64,000 nucleotides of DNA, from positions 13,913,601 through 13,977,600 of the forward strand of contig CM049319.1 in assembly GCA_026874595.1 (NCBI GenBank), in the 5' to 3' direction. Position numbers and translations under genes: made by a program. Source of the DNA: Sipunculus nudus. Taxonomy: Eukaryota > Annelida > Sipuncula > Golfingiida > Sipunculidae. Each line of letters begins with the position of its first letter. The first letter of the stretch is position 1. Of the stretch, positions 1-10,809 are shown one piece after another. Under the pieces are notes generated by a model. The model was not told where the DNA came from, did no database searches, and worked only from the letters and a program-made list of their open reading frames with translations.

Positions 1-919
1 CAGTTTTAAGCTGCATTGCCACTGTAGCGATATTTTATTCAAAAACATACCTACAGACAATTTATACGTCAATTGACAAAGGCTCTACTTCCTCCTGCCG
101 TCGCCGTTTGGATTGTAATCATCCAGAGGATGGTTTTGACGAAACTTAAACATTTTTATCGATGGCTCCGCTATTGCGCCAAGACCTGTTTCGGTTTCAC
201 ATGTGTTTATCACGAAGAATTTCGTAGAATCTAGTCAACCGAAATTGGATAGGCCTAATGATTTTCGAGCGGAACCTAAGCTATTATGTTTCTCTTCCGT
301 CTGCAGCAAAAGTCTGATTTCGCTAAACTAACATGAAAAGTATTTTTAAAAACCTACGATATTTTATTAGTTTAAGTAAAAAAATTAACTGTCACTGTCA
401 CGAAGCAGTGATATCCTTTCGGATTCGTTGTGCCTTGTGTTTGTTTATAACAGGAACTGTCCTAAAAATTGTCACCAGACTCTAATATAAGTATATAAAT
501 GTTCTTGGTGGCAAGGTAAAGTTTACAATTACAGTAATCTTAGGGATGTAAATATTTACACAGACATGCCCATTTAGTTTGTTTTCATTATCATGCAGTG
601 ATAATTCGATGTGGTGCTAGGCATTTCATGCGCTAATGGCAATGGGTTGAACATGACCATCAAATCAGTAGAAAAACAAATGAGGGGATATTTGGAAAAA
701 TGATCCGATTAGAGGTAAGGAATAACGACAGGGCATGATCCGTTGTTCTGGCGAGCTAAATCCACGGGTAACTCCTTCCTGAGAGGTTAAATTTAACAGT
801 TGCCTATATATATTTACAAGTGTATAAAGGGTTCATTCAAAGTTAACACACGTTTATATAATATTTTCGGCAATAAGGTTCCTCCCTTGATATGTACCTG
901 TGCCCGTTCGCTAAAACTG
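1..919. other. no recognisable gene
   Basis: AT-rich sequence with stop codons in all frames. I see no exon with plausible splice sites and no repeat structure. It may be intronic to the WD40 gene whose 3' exons start at 2,607, but nothing here shows that directly. Confidence 0.5.
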
Positions 920-1156
920 AACAAATGAACACATTTAAACTTCATGATTTTCCGTTTTTTGAAGCACAGCTTAGCCAAATAAATGAACAAATTTAAACTG
1001 AATGTTTTTCCAATTTGGAAGCACAACTTATGCAAATAAATGAATACTATTAAACTGCATGATTTTCAAATTTGGAAGCACAACTTAGACAAATAAATGG
1101 ACACATTTAAACTGCATGATTTTCCATTCAATGAAGCGCAACTTAGGTAAATAATC
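920..1156. repeat. 57-58 bp minisatellite, four copies
   Basis: Four diverged tandem copies of a unit containing AAATGAACACATTTAAACTG, then CATGATTTTCC, then GAAGCACAACTTAG. The AAATGRA landmark recurs at 923, 981, 1,038 and 1,095, so the period is 58, 57 and 57 bp. The small minus-strand open frame at 814-1,035 crosses this array and is explained by it. Confidence 0.85.
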
Positions 1157-1550
1157 AGACTCTTTTAGGAACATATCCAGTCTCTTTGTTGAGAGTGCAT
1201 TATAAAATTTGTGATATAAATAACTCTGAATCGGTGTACCGTACTAAAACAGTACGTAACTCTTCTCTAGGATATCATGTACTTTGATAAATAAATGTAT
1301 CACGTTTTACATTGTTTATTCAATTATTACAATTACTTTATAAATTTAAGGCATTAATAGACTTTTTCTATGAGCATGCGCACTGGCTGTTTGCTGTGTT
1401 CCGGTCAAGTGATCCGGCATTTTGGGTTTTGTTATAATAAACCTTAAACATCCCGGTTATTTCGATATAGGAACTTCACCTTTAAAGCTACCCATCCACC
1501 TACCATTTGAAAAAAAATTATTATGTGATTTCTGGCTTGTAATCTAAAGT
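1157..1550. other. no recognisable gene
   Basis: AT-rich single-copy-looking sequence. No coding or repeat signal found. Confidence 0.4.
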
Positions 1551-1775
1551 GGTAAGTTGCATATATGCGGAGGCAGAAAGGTTACTTGTTGCAAACCGCC
1601 ATTTGCAGAGGTCTGGCTTATCTTATCTTATCTTATCTTATCTTATCTTATCTTATCTGACTTGCCGCCAGATGCCCTTGTTGAATTCATTTTGAATATT
1701 TTAAACACATTGGTATAAACAAAACGAGCAGCCTGTGTGCTGTGATATCCACGACCTGTTTGATCAAAAGCAACA
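1551..1775 (+). repeat. dispersed repeat, copy 1 (partner at 47,108)
   Basis: Shares blocks in the same order with 47,108-47,265: ATATGCGGAGGCAGAAAGG, GTTACTTGTTGCAAA, GACTTGC.GCCAGATG, and TATAAACAAAA followed by CTGTGT. The two copies are well diverged but clearly homologous and in the same orientation. Copy 1 carries the (TTATC)n array in its middle, which copy 2 lacks. Class unknown; it could be a SINE or DNA-element fragment. Confidence 0.75.
1617..1657. repeat. (TTATC)n pentanucleotide microsatellite
   Basis: About eight perfect tandem TTATC units. It sits inside the dispersed repeat at 1,551-1,775, at the point where the partner copy near 47.18 kb has unique sequence. Confidence 0.95.
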
Positions 1776-2606
1776 AAGGATTACCTTTAGTTTATAAAGG
1801 CCAGATATATGATTAGGCCCCTTTAAGGAAAAGTAATTTTTATTATTTTAAATATAAAAATACCACCTTCGTCGATATCATTCACCTGAGCACTTAATCT
1901 CAGCCGCTTCGACAGATGTCGCTCGTGTAGTTCGAAATATCCATCAAAAACACTCAAAGGGGTAACATAAACACTGCTTGATTTTGGATATTTCGGTGAA
2001 CAGAGTGATTTCCGCATAAACGTGAGAAACCGGTATTCAACTGAATTCGTTAATTCGTTATTGCTTAGAGTACATGTAATTGTTACAGGAAGTACTCGAT
2101 TGCTTAAATCGAGTGCTTGGGTAATACGTACCGAATACACGAGTCCAAAATGTTGAACTGCACATCATAGCAAACTTACCGACTGTTTTTGTCTATTATA
2201 GAGCTTTAGAACATTTTATTTTCATTTTTTTTTCTGATTAGTTGCTTAGAGATTAGATAACATTCACTACGTGATACTAAGTTTACGTAAATATAAGTTA
2301 TAAAGCTTTACGCGAAGGGACCTAATTATATTCACTCAAAAGAAAGTGAAAGTTCCCTATTTAAATTTATTTATACATGTTTTGTATAAGTATACAATAA
2401 TTAATTTATATCCTTAGGCCTATTGTCATAGCAATGGCTTCTAGAGTCCGATACATGTTATATCCTTCGAGTATTCGATCCAAAATTTGCAATCCGCTTC
2501 AGTACAAAACTGTAATAACTTAATGCCTTTGATTTGTAATTATAAAGTAAACATTTTCTTTAACCATGAAAGAAAAATCTGATTTAAGTTTTTCTTTTTC
2601 TTGCAG
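1776..2606. other. probable intron of the WD40 gene
   Basis: Directly upstream of the splice acceptor at 2,605-2,606, preceded by a pyrimidine-rich tract (TTTTTCTTTTTCTTGCAG). A 105-codon minus-strand open frame at 1,823-2,140 has fairly balanced composition but no recognisable domain, signal peptide or supporting splice site, so I do not call it a gene. Confidence 0.5.
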
Positions 2607-3878
2607 CATCCACCAGCTCAGAGAATCGTTCCGGGTCTTACGGAGCCCGCCAGTATGAAACCATCCAATCAGAAAGCTCCGAAAATTCGACTCCAGCAGC
2701 TTCTAGTCCTCCAGTACATCACGTGACCAATGACGTAATCATACCTATGGAGAATTTTGAAGAAACAGAATCAACTTCGTGTAAAGATGAAAATGACACC
2801 GTATCGCTCATTGACATTGCGGAACCGGAAGCGCGTTCTGCACCTGCGGAAGAGGAAAATAAACCTGGTCATCTCTTTCTTCCCTCCCTTCAAGGAAGTG
2901 ACCCAGGACCTTTATTGCCAGTACCCGAAGTGGAGAAACCTGGGATACCCCAGCATTTGTTCACTTTAAAGAGAAATATGGAAAAGGCATCAGTAACTCC
3001 ATTATTGGGGAAATTAGAGTTACATAAAGGCCCTGTCACCAAATGTCACATGGCAAAATCAGTTATTATCTCATCATCTATAGATTGCAGTGTTATCATA
3101 TGGAGTAGGAAAACCGGGAAAGCACTTTTGAAACTTGTTTGTAATAAACCCGTCCATCAGTTTGTGTATCTTCCTCAGAGCGCGTGGGAGTTTGTGATTA
3201 TCGCTGGGTGTGACGACGGAAGAATTTGGTCTTGGCGAATTACAGCGGACCAAGACCATGCCACCTGTACACGGGCGAGGATAGCCATTATGTCCGGGCA
3301 TCTCCCAAACCCTGTTCGAGCTATGGCAGTTAATAGCACCGGGACTGTTCTTGCTACTGGCTGCTGCTTCGAGATTCCTCCTATCAATATCTGGGGCCCT
3401 GGTGAAAATTTCGTTCGAGGGACATTAAAAGTCTGGGACGCAAAGCGTATTTTAGTGAGCGTTGACAGGGATGTGGGATTTGACGCTCTCGTCGGTGAAG
3501 ATATCGCTCCGGTGGCATATAAAACGATGCGACAGATTGTGGCGCCCTCTATCGGCAGGACCTCGAACAGGTATAATCTGCTGTTGGGAATAAAAACGCC
3601 CAACGCACAGTCTCTTGGAATTCGCGCCTTGGCATTTGCATCAGACGACCGTAACATCGTAGTTGGTTTCGGTTACCCTGAAGATGACCCGAAACATAAC
3701 TACGGTTTCAAAATGATGGCAGTTGTGACGTCATCTAGGTTGGACACATTGTGGGTGGAGCAAGTCGAGAACCAACCAGTGCACCACCTGGCGATGATAC
3801 CAAGAACTGATCCAGCTTCCGTCTTGTGCTGCAATCTGGTAGCTTGCACTTCATCTAGTCTTCACCGAGTGAATTTTG
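2607..3878 (+). CDS. WD40-repeat protein, penultimate coding exon
   Basis: Large exon of a multi-exon gene. The frame is open from the acceptor (TTCTTGCAG, ending at 2,606) and gives about 423 codons. The first 120 or so are Ser/Glu/Pro-rich and look disordered. WD40 blades then follow: a strand ending CSVIIWSRKTG, a blade with CDDGRIWSWRI, one with GTLKVWDAKR, then further blade-like segments ending LVACTSSSLHRVNF. WD40 propellers are protein-interaction scaffolds; I do not recognise the specific family, so no function is assigned. There is no in-frame ATG near the acceptor, so the start codon lies in an upstream exon not seen. The donor is ambiguous: G|GTAAAA after 3,878 or CAG|GTTCGT after 3,887. 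Both leave phase 1 and both join in frame to 6,382; the longer form adds three residues. Confidence 0.85.
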
Positions 3879-6381
3879 GTAAAACAGGTTCGTGAAACTT
3901 ACATGCAAGAGTGATGCTCACATTGCTTTGGGCCTTATATTATAGACTATTTATTTTTTCTTACTTTTAAAAATGTTTCATTCTTATACCAAAGTGAATG
4001 GGAACTTTTTTACGGTATATTTATAAAGTTACCGATTTTGCTTTTCAGCGCCATCTAGTATTCAATCTTTGAACGATTTAGATATTTTAGTGTTTCCAGT
4101 GAAAATACCTTATTTTCGCTTTTAGTCCATTCGACCCTTCGATGAAATATGATTTTTTTTCACACGCAATGACCACAAGATGGTGCTGAGATGTAGAAGC
4201 GGTAATACCGTAATTAAAATAACGAAGACACATTTTGAGGTACCCCAGTGCAATTCACAGGAGGTTTGTATCCATAAAATAATTTAATGGCAACCTATAC
4301 AATACTACTTCACGAACACCTTTGGACATATAATACAGTGGGTGTCCTAGAGTAGGGCTTAGTGATATCATATGGGATCAAATCTTTATTTATTTCGAAA
4401 CTCAAGGTAATTATCTTTTTCCATCATCAATAAACCCGTTTCAGGTCTTTTATTTAAAACCGCCTATGCAGCACTAAGAACAACCTAATATTTAGGTGAG
4501 AAAATTCTTCCCTCAATTGTTGAGTTGTACAGATTAACACATTAAAATTATGGCAGAGAGGCGAGGCACCGGATCTATTTTTTATGGGGAGAGGTAAGGG
4601 AAATTGGTTCCTATTACTGCTCTGTACTGCAATGGGAAGGGTCAATACAATAAATTAGTAAATTGGTAAAATCACACACACTCATACACACACACATATA
4701 TATTTATATACATATATACCTTTATATACCTTTTTAGCGTCTGTAATACACATAGCAAATATATATATACTTTATCACATTTCAAATATATTACAATTTT
4801 ACAATTAAGTATAAGGTTTTAGAAAATAATTCTCTTCCAAGTATATGTAAATTCCAAACCAGGTTTAGGTATAATACTTCATATATTTAACTCATAAATT
4901 GAACCAAAGTCTAGAATTTTATTTATTACTGTATTTCATTTGCTAAATATAAATAATGTTCTCTAAATAATGTGGGGGGGGGGGGTTGATTACATCGACC
5001 ATCTTCCCTTTCCTCCCCCCTTAAATTGACGCCCCTGGATATACATGTATATCCAACATGATCCAACCGTCTTACGTAAAGAAGATTTATAACATAATCG
5101 GTAATTGCTTCTGCCAATCATTTTGAATGTTTATAGGGCCGTTGTTTCATGGACTTTTTTTCCCGGGTAAATTATAGATGCGAAGTCGATAGAATCTAAA
5201 AAGCAAAAAATGTTAAACCCTCTTGGAGTCCTTGAGCATGATAAGCCGGACTTTTAAAACCTAATAATCAAATTGTACAATCTTGTGAAATAAACAGAAT
5301 TGTTCAAGCTTAAATACAAACACCCCACTGTGTACATTTTGTTGTTAAATAACAATTTTAAAAACAAACAGTATTTACTTAGGTTACACAAATGAAGTGA
5401 GTTTATTTCAGGAATGTAAAGGAATACTTTTAGGAAAGTGAAGAGGTCCTTGAATATTAGCTCTACGGCAAATTTATTTTCATGAGTGTTTTGACAGCTG
5501 TCTACCACCAGAATGCTGGAGGCTTATGGGAAGGGGACCGGGACACATGAATCACATTTATGAGACTGACGCTCAATTCGATAGACTGTTTGGTAAATAT
5601 CTCAAACATACAGCCAGCACATCCATATATATATTTAGTGTTTAAAATGCTAAAACGCAACAGTTTAGGTTTTAAGTCCATCACAATGGCCCAAAACGCT
5701 GTCCAAATTTTCAGTTTTGTTTGTTTTACTTAATGGTATACTGCCAGTCCCCGTGAAGCGTCACAAGAAAGAGACGGAGAGTTGCTGGCTACTTACTTCG
5801 CCGTTGCGTAACTACTTCCGTGTCCACACAACTTCGCCTCAAATGCCTTCCCCTCGGGTCCCTACCATGCTTATGGGATCCCCCACTGGAAGCGCCCACT
5901 GTCTGTATAGGGGTGTATGTAGGTGGGATATCTTACGCTACATCTCGCGGTCTGTCATCTGTTATCCGACAGGGCAGTTTCCTAATGTAGAACGTTCCAT
6001 TTGAAGCCTCTCGTAATTCTGTCTTCTTTTCATCGATGAAATTGGTCGGGGTTGTAACTAGGGTTGGGTTAATATAAAGCTAAAGACATGGAGACCATTG
6101 TAGACATTGTTTAGAACAATAGAGTTAAGATACTGACCATGGAAACATGATATCTGAATCTGTATCTGATTCCATATAACTTCCAATTCTTTCATACCTC
6201 AGACACTTTATCTTTTCATATTGCTTTTGACTGGTTATGCCGAAATTTCTTCCTATGGGCACTATAATTATACAAAAGTTCATCCTAACGCACTGTGGGT
6301 CATATTAAATTGTCTATATTTCATTGGCATGTTGATTTGTTTAGAAATTCAAATGATACGACCCAATTTCTTCATTTGCAG
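3879..6381 (+). other. intron of the WD40 gene
   Basis: About 2.5 kb between the phase-1 donor at 3,879 (or 3,888) and the acceptor TTCATTTGCAG ending at 6,381. It is AT-rich with short CA/TA tracts at 4,674-4,710 and a G-run plus ACGCCCCTGGATATAC end at 4,974-5,046 that resembles the GGATCCAGG-type elements described elsewhere. Small open frames inside (for example at 5,717-6,004) show no domain and no splice support. Confidence 0.7.
4974..5046 (-). repeat. G-tract element fragment with GGGGCG end
   Basis: A run of G (about 4,974-4,986), a short C-rich stretch (CCTCCCCCC), and an end reading GACGCCCCTGGAT. This is a short, degenerate relative of the G-tract elements at 8.3, 19.6, 39.2 and 48.9 kb. 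It lies in the WD40 intron. Confidence 0.4.
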
Positions 6382-6671
6382 ATATGGGGAAGTTCAGAGC
6401 GGCTTATGCTTGGGAAAACACATCAGATGGCGGAAACGGAAGCTGCGCCGTGACGCATGACGGGAAGGCGGTGGTATCGTCATGCTATGGAAGAATCAGC
6501 GCATGGGACGCCAAAACCGGTTTTTCCTATGACAAACTTGCAGACCTTGACAGTGACGTCACTGCCATGGCAACGTCTCCCAACGACTACATTTGTTGTA
6601 CCGGGACCAAAAGTGGGAGTGTAATTGTATGGGACTTGGAACACATCATTAACAAACAAAATAGTACATAG
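6382..6671 (+). CDS. WD40-repeat protein, terminal coding exon
   Basis: Begins after the acceptor at 6,380-6,381. The first two bases (AT) complete the codon split at the donor, giving Asp, and 95 codons follow to the TAG... stop at 6,669-6,671. It encodes the final one and a half to two WD40 blades: a strand with SSCYGRISAWDAKTG, then DSDVTAMATSPND and a last blade ending GSVIVWDLEH. The protein stops about ten residues after the last Trp-Asp, as expected for a propeller-closing strand. Together the two exons give about 519 visible residues. A polyadenylation signal follows at 6,856. Confidence 0.88.
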
Positions 6672-6855
6672 GCCTATAGTCGCTTTAATGCAGTCTCTGA
6701 TACCATGATTTCCATAATTCAGTCCAGTTTTTATGTCACAAAAAAATTTACTGACTTAAGCCAGTCTTTTTTTTCGCGGATATAATCTTTTTAGTAAATG
6801 AGAACCAAGTATTCGGTAATAATGCTAATAACTTGTGCTCTTTTTTCTATCCCTG

Positions 6856-6861
6856 AATAAA
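6856..6861 (+). promoter_or_regulatory. polyadenylation signal (AATAAA) of WD40 gene
   Basis: First canonical AATAAA downstream of the stop at 6,671, giving a 3' UTR of roughly 200 nt. No competing hexamer is nearer. Confidence 0.6.
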
Positions 6862-7036
6862 AAACTATGTTGATACTGCACATTTTCATTCATAAAGGCA
6901 AAAATGAAATTGGATTGATGTTTGTGTTGTACGTATAGGGCTGTATTTTACTGTGACCTGACTGGGCCGTCTCTCTCCAGTTAACAGTTTCATACATTAG
7001 GAAACCCTTGTAATCATTTTAGTTTTATCAAAAAGA

Positions 7037-7039
<3 letters not shown>

Positions 7040-7080
<41 letters not shown>
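7040..7080. repeat. (TA)n microsatellite
   Basis: About 20 uninterrupted TA units downstream of the WD40 gene. Confidence 0.97.
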
Positions 7081-7081
<1 letters not shown>

Positions 7082-7170
7082 GTATAAGTTATCATATGTT
7101 AAATTTTATAAAACTTGGTTCTGGTCAGCTTGGGATCATAAACGCTGATCTCATTTGGAAAGAATAAGTC

Positions 7171-7280
7171 GGTAAGGCTGTAAAATCGATATTAACATCA
7201 AATCAAAACATGCTAAGACAAAATAGATTTTTACATAGTTTTCCGAGAAAAATATTTTTTTTAAATAGAAAGTTTATAAA
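7171..7280 (+). repeat. 110-bp direct repeat, copy 1
   Basis: Contains AAGGCTGTAAAATCGAT, AACATCAAATCAAA and TTTTTACATAGTTTTCCGAG in the same order as 7,871-7,985. Both copies are on the same strand and start 700 bp apart. No open frame. They might be the two long terminal repeats, or two fragments, of a small element about 0.8 kb long. Confidence 0.85.
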
Positions 7281-7870
7281 AAGTTTTGAAAAAAATCATA
7301 AGATCAGGTTCACTTACTTGATTTCTTATTATAATATATTTCTTAGAAGAAGAGCAACAACAGCAAAACGTACATCATAACGTCCATTATATACAAAGGC
7401 ATTACCAAAATGTATGGTGTTTGGGTTAAAATATGCCTGCAGTCTATTTCTTGTGCAATAAATCAAATCCTCTCTATCCAGGGGCAACCTAGGGTTAAAA
7501 ACAGGCCCTTGAAATATTAGTGAAAGAGGGACTTTCAGATTTAAAATGTAAAATATAATTTTGCTTGAGGCTAACTTGTTCTTGCTCATATCACGTAATT
7601 TGCAGCAAACTGATCGCCGCTTCAGAACAGATGACTTTTTTTTAAAACTGTAATAAACTAAGATAATTTGTCAAAGAATGTAGAAGCATAGAGACATCTT
7701 CATATCCCCAAGTGTTTTGCTACGCTTTCACAGACCTTGGTTCAGCCACCTACTCTGGCGTCTATTTCATGAATATTGAACAAGGCAATTGAACCTATCA
7801 CATGATTCACGTACACTTGTTTTCAACTGACGTCTGATGTTATGTTTCGATCAAACGTTTTTGTATTGCT
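7281..7870. other. spacer between 110-bp direct repeats
   Basis: No coding signal. The 86-codon minus-strand open frame at 7,329-7,589 has no recognisable domain. If the direct repeats are terminal repeats of one element, this would be its interior. Confidence 0.4.
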
Positions 7871-7985
7871 TGCAAGGCTGTAAAATCGATAATAACATCA
7901 AATCAAATCCTTCTTAGACCAAATTGATTTTTACATAGTTTTCCGAGAAAAATGATATTTTTTAAATAGAAAGTTTAAATAAAAG
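7871..7985 (+). repeat. 110-bp direct repeat, copy 2
   Basis: Closely similar to 7,171-7,280 over its whole length, including TTTTTACATAGTTTTCCGAG and the trailing AAATAGAAAGTTTA. Differences are scattered substitutions and small indels, so the pair is neither very old nor brand new. Confidence 0.85.
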
Positions 7986-8248
7986 AAACCAATCAGATAA
8001 AATCCTATAGCCTATCGTGTTCCTGGTACATGTGTCATTGTTCAAAACACATGTGAAGATGATGTTATTTGCATTTTGTTTGTTAGATTTCATTGGCAGT
8101 TGTGATTTGGGCCCGAACAAGTGTGGTTTAATCATGGACTGTGAAGGCGTAGCCACAGACATCATAGTATGAAGATGCATAGGGACGAAAAACTTTATTA
8201 TAAACAGGGTTTTATATTACATGGAAAATGCATAATCGTGGGCTGGTT

Positions 8249-8404
8249 CAGGCGCGGATTCAGGATTTTTTGCAAGGGGGGGGGGGAGTTTCAACACTTG
8301 TGTAGATAAACTAGTGATTATTCGAGCAATTTATCTGTCATGGTTAAAAATTGGTCTAAATACATTGATGGTCTCGACCCCCCCCCCCCCTGGATCCGCG
8401 CCCG
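8249..8404. mobile_element. short TIR element with internal G and C tracts
   Basis: Left end reads CAGGCGCGGATTCAGG and is followed by TTTTTTGCAA and a run of G. The right end has a run of C, then TGGATCCGCGCCCG. The two ends are inverted repeats (GGGCGCGGATCCAGG type). About 155 bp, no coding capacity. It is the most complete member of the G-tract family seen several times in this window. Confidence 0.7.
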
Positions 8405-9312
8405 TGGTTACGATGTCTTGCACCGTATCCGTATGCATGGCATTGCATGCGGAGATGAGGATGTGACGATGAGAGAAAGGTGGCAGGGAGCCAGTCTATC
8501 CCAGTCCATGTCTTAATTGGTAGACAGACAGGGCTAGGTTACGTAAAAACCAGAAGCCGTTTCAGGGTCTTGAGAGACTCGTTCGGACACTAATAAGTAC
8601 TGAGAGTTAAAAGAGAAAATTGATTTTTTACAATCTTATTGCGTGAAAGCTAATGGACAAGAAACACAACCGGTCTGCCTGATTAAGCGAACAGCCCGGA
8701 CAGACCGGACCTATAATTATAAAGGAGGACTAATCACCAGAAACTGTTCGGCTTGGTAAGATGGAAGGATGGTGGGCAGGGAAAGCCTAAAATAAAAGGA
8801 GATTTAAGTAATATGAACGATGATTCTACAAAACCACCTTCTCGGTGAGTGAGAAAATATTATGTCCCGTTGAATCTTAAGAATGTCTGTGTGAAGAATT
8901 AAAAAGAAGAAATTTTAAACCTTGGTCTTCGTTTGACTAATTCAAAAGTTCAATCGAGGGCCCCGCTCCTTTATCATATTATTTATTTTATGCAGTTTAC
9001 GAGGCTTGCAGAAGGGCACGAACCTTCGTCTGGACCAGCAGCTTGCTTAGGTCGGGAATTTAGATAAAATTTTAGATAAAATGTATCTAAAAGTAAGATG
9101 GAACTAAATAGTATTTACGTAACGAGGTAGAATTCAAATATTTTCCAAATCGATGATTAGATCCTATACAATAAAGCAAAATGTTATTAACATTTGAACT
9201 GCAAAATTTAAATGCTGTGCCTTAATCAATGTTTCAAAGGATTCACCTGTAGCACACACTGATGGCATTCAACGATAAAACAAATAAGTTAGACAAAGAA
9301 ACCATGTAGAAT
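8405..9312. other. no recognisable gene
   Basis: Intergenic sequence without splice-supported exons or obvious repeats. It ends at the probable poly(A) signal of the minus-strand secreted-peptide gene. Confidence 0.5.
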
Positions 9313-9318
9313 TTATTT
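9313..9318 (-). promoter_or_regulatory. polyadenylation signal for secreted-peptide gene
   Basis: TTTATT on the + strand reads AATAAA on the - strand, about 320 nt downstream of the stop codon at 9,640. Another TTTATT overlaps the stop codon region (9,637-9,642) but would leave no 3' UTR. Confidence 0.4.
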
Positions 9319-9639
9319 CCATCCGTTTCCAGGAAAACATTATATAGTCTTGTGGATTTTTAATCTGTCGGAGGTAACATATTTTCAAATGTTCGAATTT
9401 CCTGGCTCTTTACTCCGAGCAACACGGAGTAACAATACATGCTGTCATAATTTACAGGTCATGCTATCATACTTCACAAAAATAATACACTTGTAAACGT
9501 TCTTATGGAAAATAATTTTTGTTCACTTACATTATAAATTTGACGTGGGATTTAAAAATTACATAGTTTAATTCTCTCATATCAAAATATACATTTTGAG
9601 TATGATTTAAATCACGTAAAAATGACGTGACTGTGACGT

Positions 9640-9942
9640 TTATTCCGAAATGTCATCGGGGTCCCGTTTTCTCGAGGGAAGTCCGAGAACGGCGCCCTTG
9701 CAGGCGTCGTAATAACGATAATCACACAGGCAGCAGTGTTCAAAATTCCAACCGAACATCTCCCCGCACCCGCTACAAACCAACGTCATCTTCAGAGTTT
9801 TGGGCGCGGTGACATAGTTGCATGGCCGGCAGGTAGGCGGCAGCACTTTGGCTTCGACTGAATGGTGTATCGAGATCACGTGCAGTAGTAAAAACAGGCA
9901 CGTGATCAGACAGACGCTGGATATGAAACTGGTCCTGGCCAT
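9640..9942 (-). CDS. secreted cysteine-rich peptide precursor, 100 aa
   Basis: The frame starts MARTSFISSV and has a classic signal peptide: basic N-terminus, hydrophobic core CLITCLFLLLHVI at about residues 11-23, and probable cleavage after SVEA at about 31. The mature part has eight cysteines spaced CxxC, 14 residues, CxxC, ten residues, CCxC, seven residues, C. A tribasic RKR at 91-93 precedes an acidic tail DPDDISE, which looks like a prohormone-type processing site. The ATG lies 10 nt inside an exon whose acceptor reads CGTTCCAG (ending at 9,953 on the - strand), so at least one 5' UTR exon probably lies upstream. I do not recognise the family. Candidates are a neuropeptide/hormone, an antimicrobial or a venom-like cystine-rich peptide; nothing here separates these. 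It is intact, with no neighbour of related function. Confidence 0.72.
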   Translation of the reverse strand: MARTSFISSVCLITCLFLLLHVISIHHSVEAKVLPPTCRPCNYVTAPKTLKMTLVCSGCGEMFGWNFEHCCLCDYRYYDACKGAVLGLPSRKRDPDDISE

Positions 9943-9954
9943 GGTAGGCTACCT

Positions 9955-10809
9955 GGAACGATATAAAAATAAAACAACTATCATGATATATCACATCAGA
10001 TATAAAGTATTATAGTCCAGTCCTCCAAGGGTCGGGCATTTAATTTAGGCGATACTCCCCAAACTAATACCCCATCCCATTAGTCACAGGCGCTTTAATT
10101 GCTGTTTGTGTAGATTTCGGTTAAATTTGTTTCTTTTCTGGGTCATTTTCTTATAATTATTACTTATCTGACATATATCTAGAGTTTTTCGCACCATATG
10201 GTCCGGCTCTAAGTCTTTATTATTTACTTAATATTTGAGATAGGCAGGCAAGAAGCCCCCGTCGTTAGGTCCGACGGCCATAGCATAGCAACCGAGGACG
10301 CGCTTTCTGACTGGTTGATATGTCTTCTACTGGAATCTTCAGATGGTGACACCGCTGATGTAACAATGGTTCAGCCAGTCGCGCATGTACTTCAAATTTA
10401 GCCTGAAACCGATGTGCCATAATTGAATATAACCACACAATATGACACTTAATCTGATAAGGGAACTTAAAGCAAAAACAAAAATTATATTCCAAACCTT
10501 GTAGTTCTTCTAAAAACCTGTGACCAGGTGACATGGGGTCTGTCATAGGTTGGCAGCCACACTTTCGAAGTTATATTTTAGACCATTTATCGCACTAAAC
10601 AACCAATAAAGAGCTTTAAAGTGTAGTTGTTTCAGCATGTGGCCAGTCACCTTGACCTGCTTAAACAGGGTTGATATATCGACAAAAATACTGTTTTTGC
10701 ATTATTTAAATATTTTGCGAGGTAAGGTTTTAATTTCATTAAAATTAATTAAGCCGATGTACCATCCCTTCATCGCAGCGTATCATTTGCAAAGAAAAAT
10801 ATTGCTTAA
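9955..10809. other. no recognisable gene; possible 5' intron of peptide gene
   Basis: Would contain the intron upstream of the secreted-peptide exon on the - strand. The 93-codon minus-strand frame at 10,265-10,546 has no signal peptide or domain and no splice support. Confidence 0.4.

Noticed and set aside
1823-2140. 105-codon minus-strand frame with balanced composition
   Set aside because: No domain, no splice signals checked convincingly, and it lies in a probable intron; could be revisited with RNA data.
3175-3657. 160-codon minus-strand frame and others opposite the WD40 exon
   Set aside because: Shadow of the real + strand exon, which has WD40 blades and splice sites.
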